Shown one piece after another: positions 34,090 through 47,224 of a DNA stretch of 64,000 bases. Under the pieces are notes generated by a model, which did not search any database, had not been told where the DNA came from, and was given only the letters and a program-made list of their open reading frames with translations. The translations under genes and the position numbers were made by a program. The stretch covers positions 11,027,501 through 11,091,500 of the forward strand of contig NC_063273.1 in the NCBI RefSeq assembly GCF_910591885.1, in the 5' to 3' direction. Numbering within the stretch: the first letter of the stretch is position 1; each line of letters starts with the position of its first letter. This stretch comes from Bombus terrestris (Eukaryota > Arthropoda > Insecta > Hymenoptera > Apidae).

Positions 34090-37000
34090 TTATCATTCGT
34101 ACCATACCAAATGAGAATTAAATACGGGTTTCTCAACAACTTTTTACAAGCTATCCTGTTCGTGGTAAAAAAGAGAGAATACGAAGAGGAATGTTGCATT
34201 TGCTTCGGTGGTAGAATGAAAGTATGTACTTAGTTAAGGTCAATAGGCGTGTATCATCGTAAAACATTCAAGATAATCTACATCTCCTAGTTAATTATGT
34301 AATTACCAAGCCCTCTGCCCGTAGCATTAGGCCGCGGCTTCTTACCTTACACGTACATTACTGTACGTACGTATATGTATAATGCGACAATGCAACGCTC
34401 ACAAAACACTATGCGAGCCGATATTTTAGCAGAATTGAATTTTGAACAATTGAAAGCAAAATTAACATATTGCTTATTATTTGTCTTTCTTTTATAGAGG
34501 GATTTATTTAAAGATCATTGAATATATAATAATTTGAATACGCTTGCAATAAATTCTGATTTAATTAACGATATAAATAAATTATCACAGTAATATTAAT
34601 TTACGATTTATAATCAATTTCCGTTTCAAGATTGTAAACTATTCAACAATTACGAATTATTTTGTTTATAGAACTCGAGCATATTTACTTCATCAGTTTT
34701 ACGATATTGTTAAAGCAATTACATTCCACATTTTTTAAAATACAACACGCGAAATTCCAGCAAATACACCAAGTTTTTAGTTTGACTAAAAGTGTTCGTT
34801 CTATAGCAGTTCAAATTCATAACTTTCATTTTATTTTTAATCATTTTACAATTAACACAATATATTTTTGTAAAAATTTCGAAATTTTCCACTGGTATAT
34901 GTTATTAATAACTGCTTTTAGTACCAAACAAAGGAATAAAGGCAACGAATTTTGTATCAACGTATCAAACGTCAGGATAAATATTTCACGAAGAACATTT
35001 TAATGCTATAAAACTTTCGATTAATACATATTGTAGTATAAAATTTTCCAATTAATACGTAATACAACAGAATTTTCAATTCAGCAAAAGCACGCTTCAA
35101 AAATTTGCGATTTTATGCGAATTCGAAACGGTAATGGATGGTTTTCAAGTGGCGTTTCATTCATTTGTCAGAAGCGATTTTTCAACGTAGTATATAATAT
35201 AATTGGACATTGATTGCAAAATGAATATTCGTCACCCACGGAAAATCTGTGGAAGTGAAAAATATGCAAAAATCACGTGACAACTTTGTTTTCGTCGTCG
35301 CTTTGGAACGAAGTCAAACATCGTGTTTGTCAAAATGCATGTGTGACATCCATTATAACTTTTGAATAAACCAGAGGATAACTCTTGCGATACTTTGTGA
35401 AAATACAGCTAGCTGTGTGAAATTTCCGAGTGAACGCTAGAATATCATTTTATTGTGAGATAAATCGCATAAATATAAAACAACATGCTTTCCTTGTCTA
35501 ATAAATATTTAATTTTCGTTTGCTAACAATTTCTCATTAAATAGCTTTGATGTATCCTTGCGCATGTAAAAATCGAACACATGGCGCAGATAGAAAAAAA
35601 TATAAATGAAGAAAGCGACACTAATTATTTCTGTGTGCCATGATTTAATTTAGATAAGTCGACGAAGCAGAGAGATACTGTTTCAGCTGCGTATTGTCGC
35701 TGGTAATGATTCCAAATACGTACTGCAAGTCATGAAAATATTCAACTGCTTAAATTTACGAATTTAACAAACGAAATATATATGCTAATCGGAAATGCAT
35801 TGGTGTACGTTTAAAACAATATAATCTCTGCAGCAAGGAGGATGTTTCAAAGTTATATCATAAAGTTAGAACATAGGACAAGAACATATGCTGTATTCAC
35901 TGTAAATGTATTGTAAAGACGAAGAGATATTTCAAACATTTGATTCAACAAATGATTTACATAACGTAGTAATAAATATTCTTAACTTTCATGAAAATAT
36001 GTATATATAACGATATATAAGTCAATGTTCCGTCCATTTAGAACATCTAGAAAGCCAATTAAAAAGACAGCAAAGTTATTTATACACAAGAGAACGAATA
36101 GAAAATATTCGAATTATGTTTACGTCTGATGACAATGCAAGAAAAGATAAGAAAGACATACAATTTGACGTGAACAAGTAGTGGATGATCGCGATAGTGC
36201 CTCAACAAGCTCTTAACTTTCATTGGGATTACAAGTGTGGTTTCCAGCACGCGCGTAACTCGCCCTCTTAACAAGAATATTCTTACCCGCGTCGTTATTT
36301 CGACATGTAGATCTTGGCATTCGTTCAGCTCGTCTTCCACAGCGTTACCACTGTAAATTTCAAAACTGCACAGGTCCATGTGTCATATCCTCATTTGCAT
36401 CAACAACCGTTTATGCTTTCATCGTTTGCCCGGTTGATTTTATACAAACCATAAATTGTTGGCTATCCCTTCGTTGCCTGAAATAATGTAAAAATGGAGA
36501 TGACGCGAAACTGAAATTCAATCCGTGGAATCAGGGAATGTACTCACGGTCTTTATCCCATCGGATAAAATAAACACGTAATATACGATCTTTAAGTGAT
36601 GACACAGCTTCATGTAATTTTATCCCACTTGCGCTGATAATTGCTTGGGAGAATCCAGGAAATTTCAGCGGACTCGTTGTATATATTCTTGATTTAACAA
36701 GCAATTTTAAGAACTTTGAAATGGTCCGGTTCGGATGAAATGTTGTAAGAAGAAGAAGGAATGATTTCGTAATTGAAAACGTAGAATGGATCAATTACTC
36801 CCCTTTATTTATAAATTAGATTAACTAAAAACTATCTAGCTATGAAACTAATGTATAATACATTTTTATAATCAATCTAAATGTTATTTTTTAATTCTTC
36901 CTGAATAAATATGATTTTTTACATTCATTGTTAGTAGAAAAACTAGATTGCTCATGTCCAAGCCTAATATTGTTAAAATACCGGAAAAGATTCTGGAATA

Positions 37001-37300
37001 CTTATCAATGTCTTTACTATATTCTACAATCATCTACTCTATCAAATGATTACAGCCTGCCCCACTTAAAAAAAAAAAAGAAAAAAATATTCGAAGAAAT
37101 TCAAAAGTATTTCTCTAGAATATTTACCTATGGAGGATTAAACCACATATTCATCTCCCTCATCAGAATGACTCGAAAATAGAAATAATCCTAAACACTC
37201 GATATGTACTACCGGCAATCGCAATAATCGTATGAAATCCTCATTTCTCATTCACTATAACGAATTCTGAAGTCCTTGCCAATTATCGACATGGAGGAAG
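34090..37300. other. Gene-free stretch
   Basis: Contains an AT-rich 113-codon plus-strand frame (34662-35003) and a 99-codon minus-strand frame (36080-36379). Neither has a domain, signal peptide or splice context that supports a gene. Confidence 0.4.
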
Positions 37301-37329
37301 AGAGTTTCTAGATAACACAGAGTGTAGCA

Positions 37330-38010
37330 GCCAAAAGCAGAAGGAACAGCAAGGACGAGTCAGTCGAACGGCGCTTTTCATTACGCGAGACGATCATCAA
37401 ATCAAGACTTCTCCGTATGACGTCCGTGGATGCCTTTAAAAATAAATGCGGAACAAGCGGGTGCGAGGGAGGAAGATCGTCCGACGAATTAGACGCTGCT
37501 CGACGTTGGAGAGCCGTTGAGCGTGTGCAGTTGCAGCCTCGTGTACAGAAATAACCATGAACACCATGGAAGTGTATAAAGGGAATCGAGGAACGAAGGA
37601 CGTTTCCCGTTGACCCGAATAGCGTGACCCGTATTCTCGGCTACAGGACGCGCTGATATCGTCGACCTGAAGTGAGAGCTCGATGACCTGCGGGGGCGCA
37701 TGAGAGGTCCTTTGCCAGGATTAATTGAAATTGGAGCAATAATAATTCGCGTTTAATTGCATCAGAAGCTCGGCTGCGTTCACTAGTAACACAGTCGTTC
37801 CATGTGCGTTCGATTAAAACATTCCACCTCTCGTCCCGTTTGATTGAATCGTTTGCCTGTACGCGTATCCGAATATCCTGAAATAATACGAAATTGTGCG
37901 CCATCGAAAACGTGCACTAGGCTTGTTCAAATCGTGGAATCCGGCTCGCGAGGATTTACGACGACGTGATGCAAAATCGAATAATTGTCTCATCTGGTTC
38001 ACGTTGGCAA
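37330..38010 (+). promoter_or_regulatory. GC-rich patch with initiator-like and TATA-like motifs
   Basis: About 680 bases are distinctly richer in G and C. The word TCAGTCG at 37360-37366 matches the arthropod initiator, and AGACG starts 26 bases after its A, one base off the usual downstream promoter element position. A TATA-like TATAAAG lies separately at 37575-37581. Several short frames on both strands are unrecognised, including an 18-codon plus-strand frame starting at 37557. It may be a promoter with an untranslated exon, or an enhancer. No protein evidence is present. Confidence 0.25.
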
Positions 38011-38014
38011 AAAC

Positions 38015-40830
38015 CTGACATGACGTGTTTAATTGTAGACGAAAATACTAGACAGAAAAGAAGGAGCTACTGAACTCGAAGAGTACGATAGTGTAACGTG
38101 GTGAGTGGAAAGTTTAAAGTGATTTGAATTTATTGGAATATTGAATGGGATTAGAAGAAAGAAGTGGCGATGGTTTTATAAATGGTACTATCGAAGAGGT
38201 ATTTTTTTTAAACCGTAGCCTTTATGTACTGGTAGGTTATATTAATGACGAAATTGGAATGATTTTGAAGAATATTAGGCTGTGCGATAGAAATTTAATT
38301 ACAATTTGGTTACAGTTCTAAGAAAGTTAAATTTTACGATGAATATTTGATAACCAAATTACAGGTAGGAAATTTGTAATAATTTTATTCTTTATTATTA
38401 TCGCAACTGCATATAATAAGATATTACAACAATAATAAAATTTCGTGCGCAGTAATAAATTGATAATTGTTATTGTCAAACAATGTGAAGATGTTTTATT
38501 GTTTAAAATTTAAAATTTATCTTCAGGATGTTTAATTTTTACGCTATGTATCAGTTGGAGAAAGTTCTTCTAAGTTAATAGGAAGATTAGTAACATCAAT
38601 ATAATAAGTTAAGCAATATAATATACATATAAAACTTTTCTGTTAAGTGTCTCAATATATGAAAATTAAACGTAATTTAAGTTTACATTTTGTCAATTTC
38701 CTAACAAGATAATGCTACTTCCAGCCCTTAATTTGCACACTTTGATAAAGTTAATCATCAATGAATCAATAATCTAATTATCGTCAGTGCCCGAATACTT
38801 GTGGAGGATAGTGTATCTTAGATTAAAATGAACGTGTGATCAACTTCACCTCGAAAGAAATAAAGCATGCTTTTCCTTGATGCCCTAGGGAGAACTTTTC
38901 CAAGGATTCCCAGCAGTCATAAGAGGCTACTGAAACATTTAAATAGGTACATTAAGTCAACTGCTGCTTCTTGTTTCTTTCCAGTTACTGTAGTAATTCC
39001 GTGCTAACAGAATTATCATATTAAAATAACAAGAAGTGAAAGAAGTAAAAGAAAAAAGGCAAAGAAGGCAGAAGGTAGACCAATTATTAATGACTCTAAA
39101 GAAAAAATTTCTTATAGTTATTTGAATCAATGGTAATTTATTATTAATATTCTATTCATTGATATCTGAAAGCAAATTCTCCGATTTCTTATTATTTCCT
39201 TAATTACAAAGACATGCAATTTTCTACTTTCATATTTTTATTAAATTACTCATCCCTAATGCATTGGTAAATAAAAAAGCAACAGACACGCTGCTTCAAT
39301 ATCGAATTCGATTTCCTGCGAAAATCGACATTGGATAGATTGGAAATCAGAATCCGATCAATAGTACAAATATTACTGAAAAACGACATCGAACTGTTCG
39401 TCCTGCGAAAGTTCATTCTTTCTCCGCGTTTCATTCAGTCCGCGTTTATCGCAAATTCAGTCTTTCACCATTTTCTATCTTTCTCTCTTTCCCTGATTCC
39501 ATTCTCAAAACTGCAATGAAGCTAAATGGATTTTTAGCTCGCCGCAGAGAAAATGCTTTTGTGCCACGATGACAGCGCTGTCTCGGAGAAAGCTCGAGGA
39601 CCCTTTGAAGGGCTGCGAATCCTTACGATTTGATTTACGATGCTCTTCGGTTGAATTCTCCCTTAGAAGAAGAATGGGAGAAAAGAGAGAGAAGGAGGAA
39701 CTCCTTGTGCGTTGTTGTTCAGAAAGAAAACCAGATAGAATATCAAATTATGAAATTATTTCTCGATGTACAGCGATTTCAGCTCGTTTTAATTAGCTCG
39801 TCCTAGAAAAGATAAAAGCTTAATTAATTCACAGTAAATATTATTATTTACGAGATAAAGAAGCTTATGCTTATTATTTTAAATAAATTTTAAAGGTTAC
39901 CTTCAATTCTTGTTGTGCATATATGTATAACTTTACAGTTCATTTTGTCTATCAGACAATAGACCTTGTAACAAATTCAACGTGTTTGATAAAAAATATT
40001 TTTTATCTAATAGAATGATACGAAGATAAAAATGTTGAAGTAAAGAGTGATTTTGTACAAGCTGAATAACATGCAAGGTCTCTACTGGAATTTATTTTAA
40101 ACTGCTATGCACCTGTAAATGTTAAAAAAAATAAATACGTAAATTTGTTAGTAATTGTTCCAATTAAAAAACTTCATTGGAATATTCTGGTACAGCTTCT
40201 TTTTTAATCTACTTTAATTTTCAGAAAAATTAGGTCGCTGAATGTAATACAGCTCGTACAGCATCATTTTATGCCTGCGTTTATATTTGAATGTTTTTAC
40301 CACCTTATTGAATATTAAAAAAGCACATACATTGTATTATGTTTCGTAACTGTTGTATCATAAATACCTCTCACACCTGTTAGCTGACGTACAAAAAACT
40401 ACAAGGTTGCATATAACAAAATTAAAAGTGACCGTGAAAATCTATTTAGAGACACGTATTCAAAAGATGTAATGCCATTGGTTAAAAAGTGTAAAATCCA
40501 GGACCAAACAAATTTCAATTAACTCATTATCACGTTATATGATTTGTTCCGTACAAAGGAAGAATATATACCTTTGTCTTCTTCAAATTTCTTACGATTA
40601 TTTTATAACTCTATCTCATAATAGTTTCATTTTTAAATTCTTTAAATAAGGATTTTCTGCATGAAGAATCTTATCTACCAGAAAAATTATATTTCTCCGA
40701 GCATTATCGTTGATCATTAAATAAATCTACTTCAATAATAGTATCGTTATACCAAAGGAAAGGCTGGTACTACGCAATGTCAAAATAAATAGAAAAATTG
40801 GGAATAAGCTCGGGACATCTGACATTTTCG
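38015..40830. other. Gene-free stretch
   Basis: Mostly AT-rich. A GC-richer patch at about 39540-39800 contains a 75-codon plus-strand frame (39569-39796) with no recognised features. Confidence 0.4.
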
Positions 40831-40837
40831 TGATGTT

Positions 40838-41109
40838 TCCTCTTAAAGCTGAGATTGCTTTGATGCAACGAGCGATCTTGCTCTTTGTTTCGTCTGAACT
40901 TGCGTCGAGGGTTATCTTCTCAGCCTAGAGACCATAAGATTCTCCAACCTTGACACAGATCGTTGAGCTTCACGGGGAAGAGAATGTCGCGCGGAGCTCC
41001 CCGAAACTTTTAATGCTTCGGCCTATTTAGGGGCAAGCAATTTAGCTGGTCGCTCGAAAAGCAGCTTAACGCTGAAGGCTGTCTGAGTGATTTGTTCTGC
41101 AAAGAGGAG
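40838..41109 (+). other. GC-richer patch ending at a consensus splice donor
   Basis: This patch stands out from strongly AT-rich flanks and ends in GAGGAG|GTGAGT, an essentially perfect donor with the GT at 41110-41111. All plus-strand frames contain stops, so if transcribed it would be an untranslated or noncoding exon. No clear promoter motif was found at its left edge. Confidence 0.25.
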
Positions 41110-41114
41110 GTGAG

Positions 41115-44100
41115 TGATTTTTATTGAACAACAATTCGCCGAAAAACATCCTACGAAGGTGCGAGAGAAGCAACAAAGTAAACAAATAGAGTATACTATA
41201 CTGTAAGATGAACTTTTAAAACATTTCTTTTCTGAAATTTTTTATTGTTGACATATCCAATTGATTTAATATAATCTTACGGAAATGATACAGTAGATGA
41301 TCTTTACTTCGTTTCATAGTATTATTGTAAATTGTAAGTTGTAAATTTTCGTTGTAAATTTCATACATGAGAATATATTCTAGGTAAAAACTTAATATTA
41401 GAGCTACTAGAATGGTAAAAATGAATATAATTATCAATTATTCATAATTTCTCGTAGTAATTTTATAAATTTAAAAGGATTTGCTTCCTTTTTGCTTATT
41501 TTCCTCTTGCGTTATGTAATTTTTCATGTACCTTCCATTTTGATTTCTTAATTTGATTGATTTCTTGTATATGAATTTCTAATGTAACACTTTAGCCTCG
41601 TTGGTAATTCTAGTGTTAAGAATATATAGAGTTACGAGTTTTTAATTTCTCGAATAATTATACGAAAAGGTACGGTACTCCATCGTCATACGTTTGCAAA
41701 ATTTTTTAATTAACATGGAAATTCTGTTCTAATTACACGAATTAGGCACGTGTTTGCTTTCGTTTGTCAAATATTATGTAAAATTCAGAAATTCATTGAT
41801 CGCACACATTTATAGTCCTATCAAATGATCGTATGGGAAACCAAACAAATTATTTTAAAATTCAACAAATTTGATTTTACTATATTTGACATGTTGACAC
41901 ATAAAATTCCAATTTGATAGCCTCGTATCGGAGCGTGCAAACACTCCGCTCTCCATTAACACCAACTTTTACCGACGATCAAATTTGTTTCCTAACAGTA
42001 AACTATTCAAAGCATGAAATTTACCTCGTCAAATGTTTGTGCATAAAGTATGTCAAACACTTTCTCAAAATACCCTGCAAGGTTAATTTCTCTTTTTATT
42101 ACATCCTCTAGCTCCCGCTAACAATTCTACCCCTCAAGCTCTTCGAACCTCGTAGGTCACTGCAACGGTATAAAAACTAATGAAAACAAGAATCGAAACA
42201 AGAATTCATCTGCAGAGAAATATACTGCTTAATTCATATCCTGGATTTGTTCTTTCCTTTGCCACGAAAATTCTATTACTCTTTTTTAATCGAATTTTTC
42301 GTTTCAACGCTAATGGAATTTAAAAACAAATGCTCGAAGTTTTTTACGTACATTAAAAGATCTTTAAATTGAAAATAAAAATTCCAGAGAATCGTGGTAG
42401 TGAATAAATATGGCGAATTTCAAGCGTAGAATGTTCAAGGCTCGATTATTTGTTGATTTTCTCTGGAATCACCGTGATCATATGCAGGAACGAGGAACCA
42501 GAAGCATTTGCGTCGCGTTTTGAATGCACTGTGGCGGAAAATTGCAAATTTTTGAAGTGTTACGATAGCGAACGAACTTTCTTGGAGTTCTTGACTGAAT
42601 TTGTAGGACGAAGTGCTCTGAAGCGACGCAAGCTCCGCCAACATTCCGGGGTCAGGAAGTCGCTTGAGGCGTTGAACACTATGTGTTTATCATCAACAAT
42701 TACACTCATATCGCCGAGTAAATTGCAAATCCAAACTGTGTTAATCGTTCGGACGTCATTATTGCCCGAGAAAAGTTTCAGTTATCATTGCGATGTATAA
42801 ATACACTGAAACTAGTGCTTATTGTTCCATAAAATTAAGCCCTTCGGACGAAATAAATTTCAAGTGAAATTTGCAAATAAACTGTGATAATTTGAGATAA
42901 TTTATTTATAGATCTTCGATCTGTATGAAGTGTGGATTGGAAATTTATTCTTAAGATCGCTTTGATATTGAGAATTGTAACGTTTTACAGTCACAAATTA
43001 TTTATCAAACAGAGAAATACATATTTAAAATTATTTAGAAAATGTATAGAATACTTTATAGAATACAAGATGGAAAATATATACTTTACAAAATTAAGAA
43101 ATATTACATCAATGGCTTTTTTAAACGTATAGTCGAGGATAATATTTTAAGCTTGCTTGTTTGCACTATGTTTCTATTACTCCCATTATTTTTCGTTCAA
43201 TTTTCTTCTCTGTTTCATTTTTTTTTTTCTCTTTCAACATTTAGATCAGGACTTTTATTTCAATCTATTTCCATATTTTTAGAAACTGTATAAAATAAGA
43301 TAATTAGACGACTCGAAATCGTTCTACGATACCATAAATGAAACTCGCAAGAAAATTGCAAGTAAACTTGAGTGGTAAAATATTATAATATTTATTATAT
43401 TAGAATTTTCACGTTACACCTATTAAAGGTAATATTTTAATCAATTACACAACAATAATTTACTGTCAATTTTCCTGCCAACAGTTACTTCCCAGCAAGT
43501 TCCTAATTTTAATAATTAAATCAATTCGTATAATGACTAGTGAATTATTAAACGAAGTAAACCAGTGACCGAAATTTCCATTAAAGACGCTTTCCATGTC
43601 ATAACTTCGCTTCGGTTCACCTTGTCACATACGATTTGCGGTTTTGCTTTTCATAAAGGCCCAGACCTCATACCCAAGGGTTTCGCATCCATTAGAACCA
43701 TTAATTGCAAGTACCGCTCCCCTGGTACTATGATATGTGAATATATAACTAGGGTGAACGAACAGAATATTCCACGTATACACAGCCGACAGTATGTTTA
43801 ACTATAAATCAACTACCAAACTTCCAGGCTCATTATCAAACGTAAACTCGTATGATTTATTAACTCCATTCCTCAAAACTGTCAATCCACTGTATTCTAA
43901 TTCTGTATTATAAACCCAATCTTTGTAATCTATTAACTATCTTTTAACTTCTTAACATCCATCTATAATTCAAAAATTAGATTATACACGTAATTTTGAG
44001 ACTAAGCACGAAATTAATTTACTATGAACCAAGAAATAGCTTGTTGTTGATGATACAAATGATGTCATGTTTTTAAATAGTTTTAAGTAGCAACCTAAAC

Positions 44101-44905
44101 CACGGCTAAACCACTAGTCAAACCTCCAAACAAACCTCCACCCAATTGAGAAAGAAATAATTCCAAATTAATATTGTACATATTTATACCCTTCAAAATC
44201 TCTCAAATTATTTATTACATTGTTATTTATTTCGATCCTCGATTGAAACTTATCAATCTTTGCTCCTATCCAATACAATTTTAATTTCTAATAGCCCTAA
44301 TTCCCAGTAAATCGCTTTTTTAGCAGATGATACATATCGTTTTATATGAATAAATTGAATGTATGTATATATTACTTAATCTTAATACACTTAAATTTAA
44401 TTGATTAATACTTATATAAGTGCTATGATAGTATAATGACGTATATATACTTATCATAGCCACTGTATCTCCTCCGCCAATTATAACACTAAACTGCGCG
44501 ACTGACCAAAGCTCCCGAAGCTTCACATTCTCTGACGTAAACGTTCTCGCGATATTCTCATCTAATCGAGAGTAATCTTTTACCTGGCGAATAACAAAAG
44601 TTCAACAAACATCCAACCGTGCCGTGACCCGTTGATCGACGTTTCAATAATCAGAGAGCAGGGATCACCACCGTGTTTCCATAACGCTTGGGAGGAGGTG
44701 CGCTGAACGTCAATGACGAGGAAAGACAAGGCGGGATCGACCGCGAAAATAAACGTTCCAGTTTTAGCGTGTAACAGGTATTGTTTGAACTTGCGCATCG
44801 AGGTCAATTAAACAAGTAGCCAGGACGAGGCACGCTGATGTTTCATGTCAAGACCTCCCCAGCGTCTAATATGTGTATCTTTTGCGTGTACCATGTGTGT
44901 CAGGG
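41115..44905. other. Gene-free stretch
   Basis: AT-rich. The frame at 42450-42800 (116 codons, plus) overlaps a 69-codon antisense frame. It has cysteines and a basic block but no recognised family, and I do not call it. No RNA gene or transposon signature was noted. Confidence 0.4.
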
Positions 44906-44912
44906 TTAAATC

Positions 44913-45500
44913 ATGCGTATGAGGACGGGATGTGCAAATTTTCAGTGTACGTGCAGTGGATGACACACATGGTCACGCTTTTAATCCGATCCTGCTGTTT
45001 TTCGGTTTGTTAGATACACGCTGCAACTGTGTAGGGCTCGCGTTCATCCGGTCGATGCAGTATACAGGGAAAATAGTGAATGCAATGAAAGAAGCGATTT
45101 CGAGGTTGATATCTATAACGAGGTTGCTTTATCAGAGATTTAGCGCTTTCATCTCACGCTTTTTAACCATGCCATGATTTTAGAATTTGTATATTCTGAA
45201 CTTGCTCTTATTTCACTAAACAGAGAGACCTTTAATATTTTAAGAAAAATTTTTGTCACGCGTACGAGGGTAGTGCATGCAAATTTTCAGGGTATGTGCA
45301 GCGAATGACGCACGTGATCACGCTTTTAATCTAACCCTGCTTTTTCCGCTTTGTTAGTCACATGCTGCAACTGCATAGAGCTCTCGTTCATGTGATCGAT
45401 TCAATATACAGGGAAAATAGTGAATACGATGAAATGGGTGATTACAATATTGATATTAATAACGAGGTCGGTTTATCAGGGATTTGAGCCTTTTATGATT
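44913..45500. repeat. Diverged tandem duplication, 345-bp spacing
   Basis: The segment at about 44913-45155 is repeated at about 45257-45500. The copies share gcaaattttcag, tcacgcttttaatc, ctgcaactg, cagggaaaatagtgaat and ggtttatcag/gctttatcag in the same order. The anchor word caaattttcag starts at 44935 and 45280. Copy 1 contains an 81-codon frame (44932-45177), but copy 2 has a one-base deletion and other indels in the same region, so the frame is not conserved and the duplicated unit is probably noncoding. Confidence 0.8.
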
Positions 45501-45509
45501 CCTCGTACA

Positions 45510-46800
45510 GTCATATGATTGAGAGTATAAACGGTGTTCTTTTAGAAAAAATATCTTAATCTCTCGTGTTTTAAGCTTCCTAAGACATTACAATTTGTAT
45601 ACCCCTATATCTTCCTTTTATTCTACTAAACAAAAAAATTTATCTTATTGAGATATTTTGATTCCCAGAGACTCGTATCTTTTATTTATATCGTATTTAT
45701 TTATATCATCTTTAATCATTAAGTAATAGCATAATCAGCAAATCAACAAAATTGTACTTGCCATATTTTGCCTCTGTAATCTTCATTTGTTAGATTGTGA
45801 TGGGATATCGCAGAAGACTTGATTATTCAATACTTCCGGTTGTTAAGGAGATTTTTCTTCTAATTTCTTCTCTTTTTCAACAATTTTCTTCTTCTTCAAT
45901 CTTCAAATTCAATCCAGATAATTGTGGACACATTATGTCACGTTATGTTTGTTCTCAAAAAAAAAAATAAAATGAAAAAAGATTGAAATATTATAAAATA
46001 ATAATACTACTGTAAAGAATGGAAATTCAATAAATCACTGTTTCGATCCAATACAGTCACATAGTGTACTATGATCACGGAATAAGTAATAAATGCGGCA
46101 ATGAATAAAACGCGTTACGATAATGGAATACAATATTTTTGGGATATTCGAGCGGATAGAACTTCAGAATAGGCTGTTTCAAGGGTGACTTGTTGCGAGC
46201 CGCTTTAATTAAGGTCGATCCTGTGCACCGCAAAAAAGTTCCGCTTCCACAGATTTTACAATCTGTATTCTGGCACCTATGTAATTTGTTATTCCAAAAC
46301 TTGAAATTTTGATCACCTTATCATAACACATTGCTCTCTTCTCTTTTTCAGAAAAAGGAACACGTCGAATAATTACCTAAATAATTGAATCAAAGGGTAC
46401 GTACATCAATAATATCTGTACATAAATTTGTGATTTTTGTAAACTTGTCAACTGTATTACGTATTTGACTATCTCTTGATTAGAGGAAGATTTCCTGAAT
46501 TGGCAGGAGCTTATTCTGTATGTGAAAATAAGTCGAAAATGTAGAATATGACTTCTTTATGAATTTGAAAACTTGTCAAGTAGCAATCCTCAACCAACTA
46601 TGCTCAAATTCTATTTTTTCGAAAAAGAAACGTCGTAAGAAAGAATCTATTATTCTATATTTTTGACTTATTTTTATATGTATGAGGAGTCGTATCCTCT
46701 CCGATTACACGTGCATAATTCATTCGTCGTAAAATACCATGAAGATTTTCTTACACTCTTCAACGTAGAAACGCATTGATGTCGTCTGATCAATTCTTTA
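45510..46800. other. AT-rich gene-free stretch
   Basis: No gene-like frame. An A-run occurs near 45957-45970. Confidence 0.45.
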
Positions 46801-46806
46801 ATAGTT

Positions 46807-47124
46807 TCACTGGCAAATCATGTACCAATGGAGAACATTGGCTACAATTTCCCTTTCCAGTCGATCTACCATGTCTCTATAGACATCGATTCGATCTAAA
46901 CAGTAAACGTCGCAGCCACTATTCAACGACAGATTTTGATGCTCGACACTTGCTTCAATCTCTTGTCGTAATCGGTCAAGCCTATTCAAAGCAAAAGTGA
47001 CCCAGTTTTCAAGATCGCAATTTCGAGATCGCCACGTCAAAGCCGTTTGCACTTCGATTCCATTTAAAGTGGGATGCATTCTCTCCTGCATTAAATTGCG
47101 AGCGATAATATGATCGAGCTCCAT
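46807..47124 (-). CDS. Unrecognised 105-codon helical ORF
   Basis: The minus-strand frame starts MELDHIIARNLMQERMHPTL and ends at a TGA near 46807. Its composition is protein-like: balanced charged residues, leucine and isoleucine in heptad-like spacing (ENWVTFALNRLDRLRQEIEA, then CLDRIDVYRDMVDRLEREI), and no low complexity. This suggests a coiled-coil helix. The CLDR...DMVDRLEREI segment faintly recalls coiled-coil microtubule proteins such as tektins, but I would not assign the family. An upstream ttgacag just before the ATG could be a splice acceptor, so it may be an exon or a broken copy of a larger gene. No neighbouring exon was identified. Confidence 0.35.
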   Translation of the reverse strand: MELDHIIARNLMQERMHPTLNGIEVQTALTWRSRNCDLENWVTFALNRLDRLRQEIEASVEHQNLSLNSGCDVYCLDRIDVYRDMVDRLEREIVANVLHWYMICQ

Positions 47125-47224
47125 CGAAACCTGTCAATCCTCTCTTTCTCGGGCGATTCCTTTTTTTTTTTATTTTTTTATCTCCATTACCAACAACGCT
47201 CATGAACTTCGAGCAACTCAACTG

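Noticed and set aside
34662..35003. 113-codon plus-strand frame
   Set aside because: AT-driven composition with many Phe, Ile, His and Asn residues; no motif.
42450..42800. 116-codon frame with cysteines and a basic block
   Set aside because: No recognisable family, overlapping antisense frame, no splice or promoter support.
47009..47221. Minus-strand frame with a Lys-rich run
   Set aside because: The lysines come from a poly-A tract and the frame overlaps the better 105-codon ORF.
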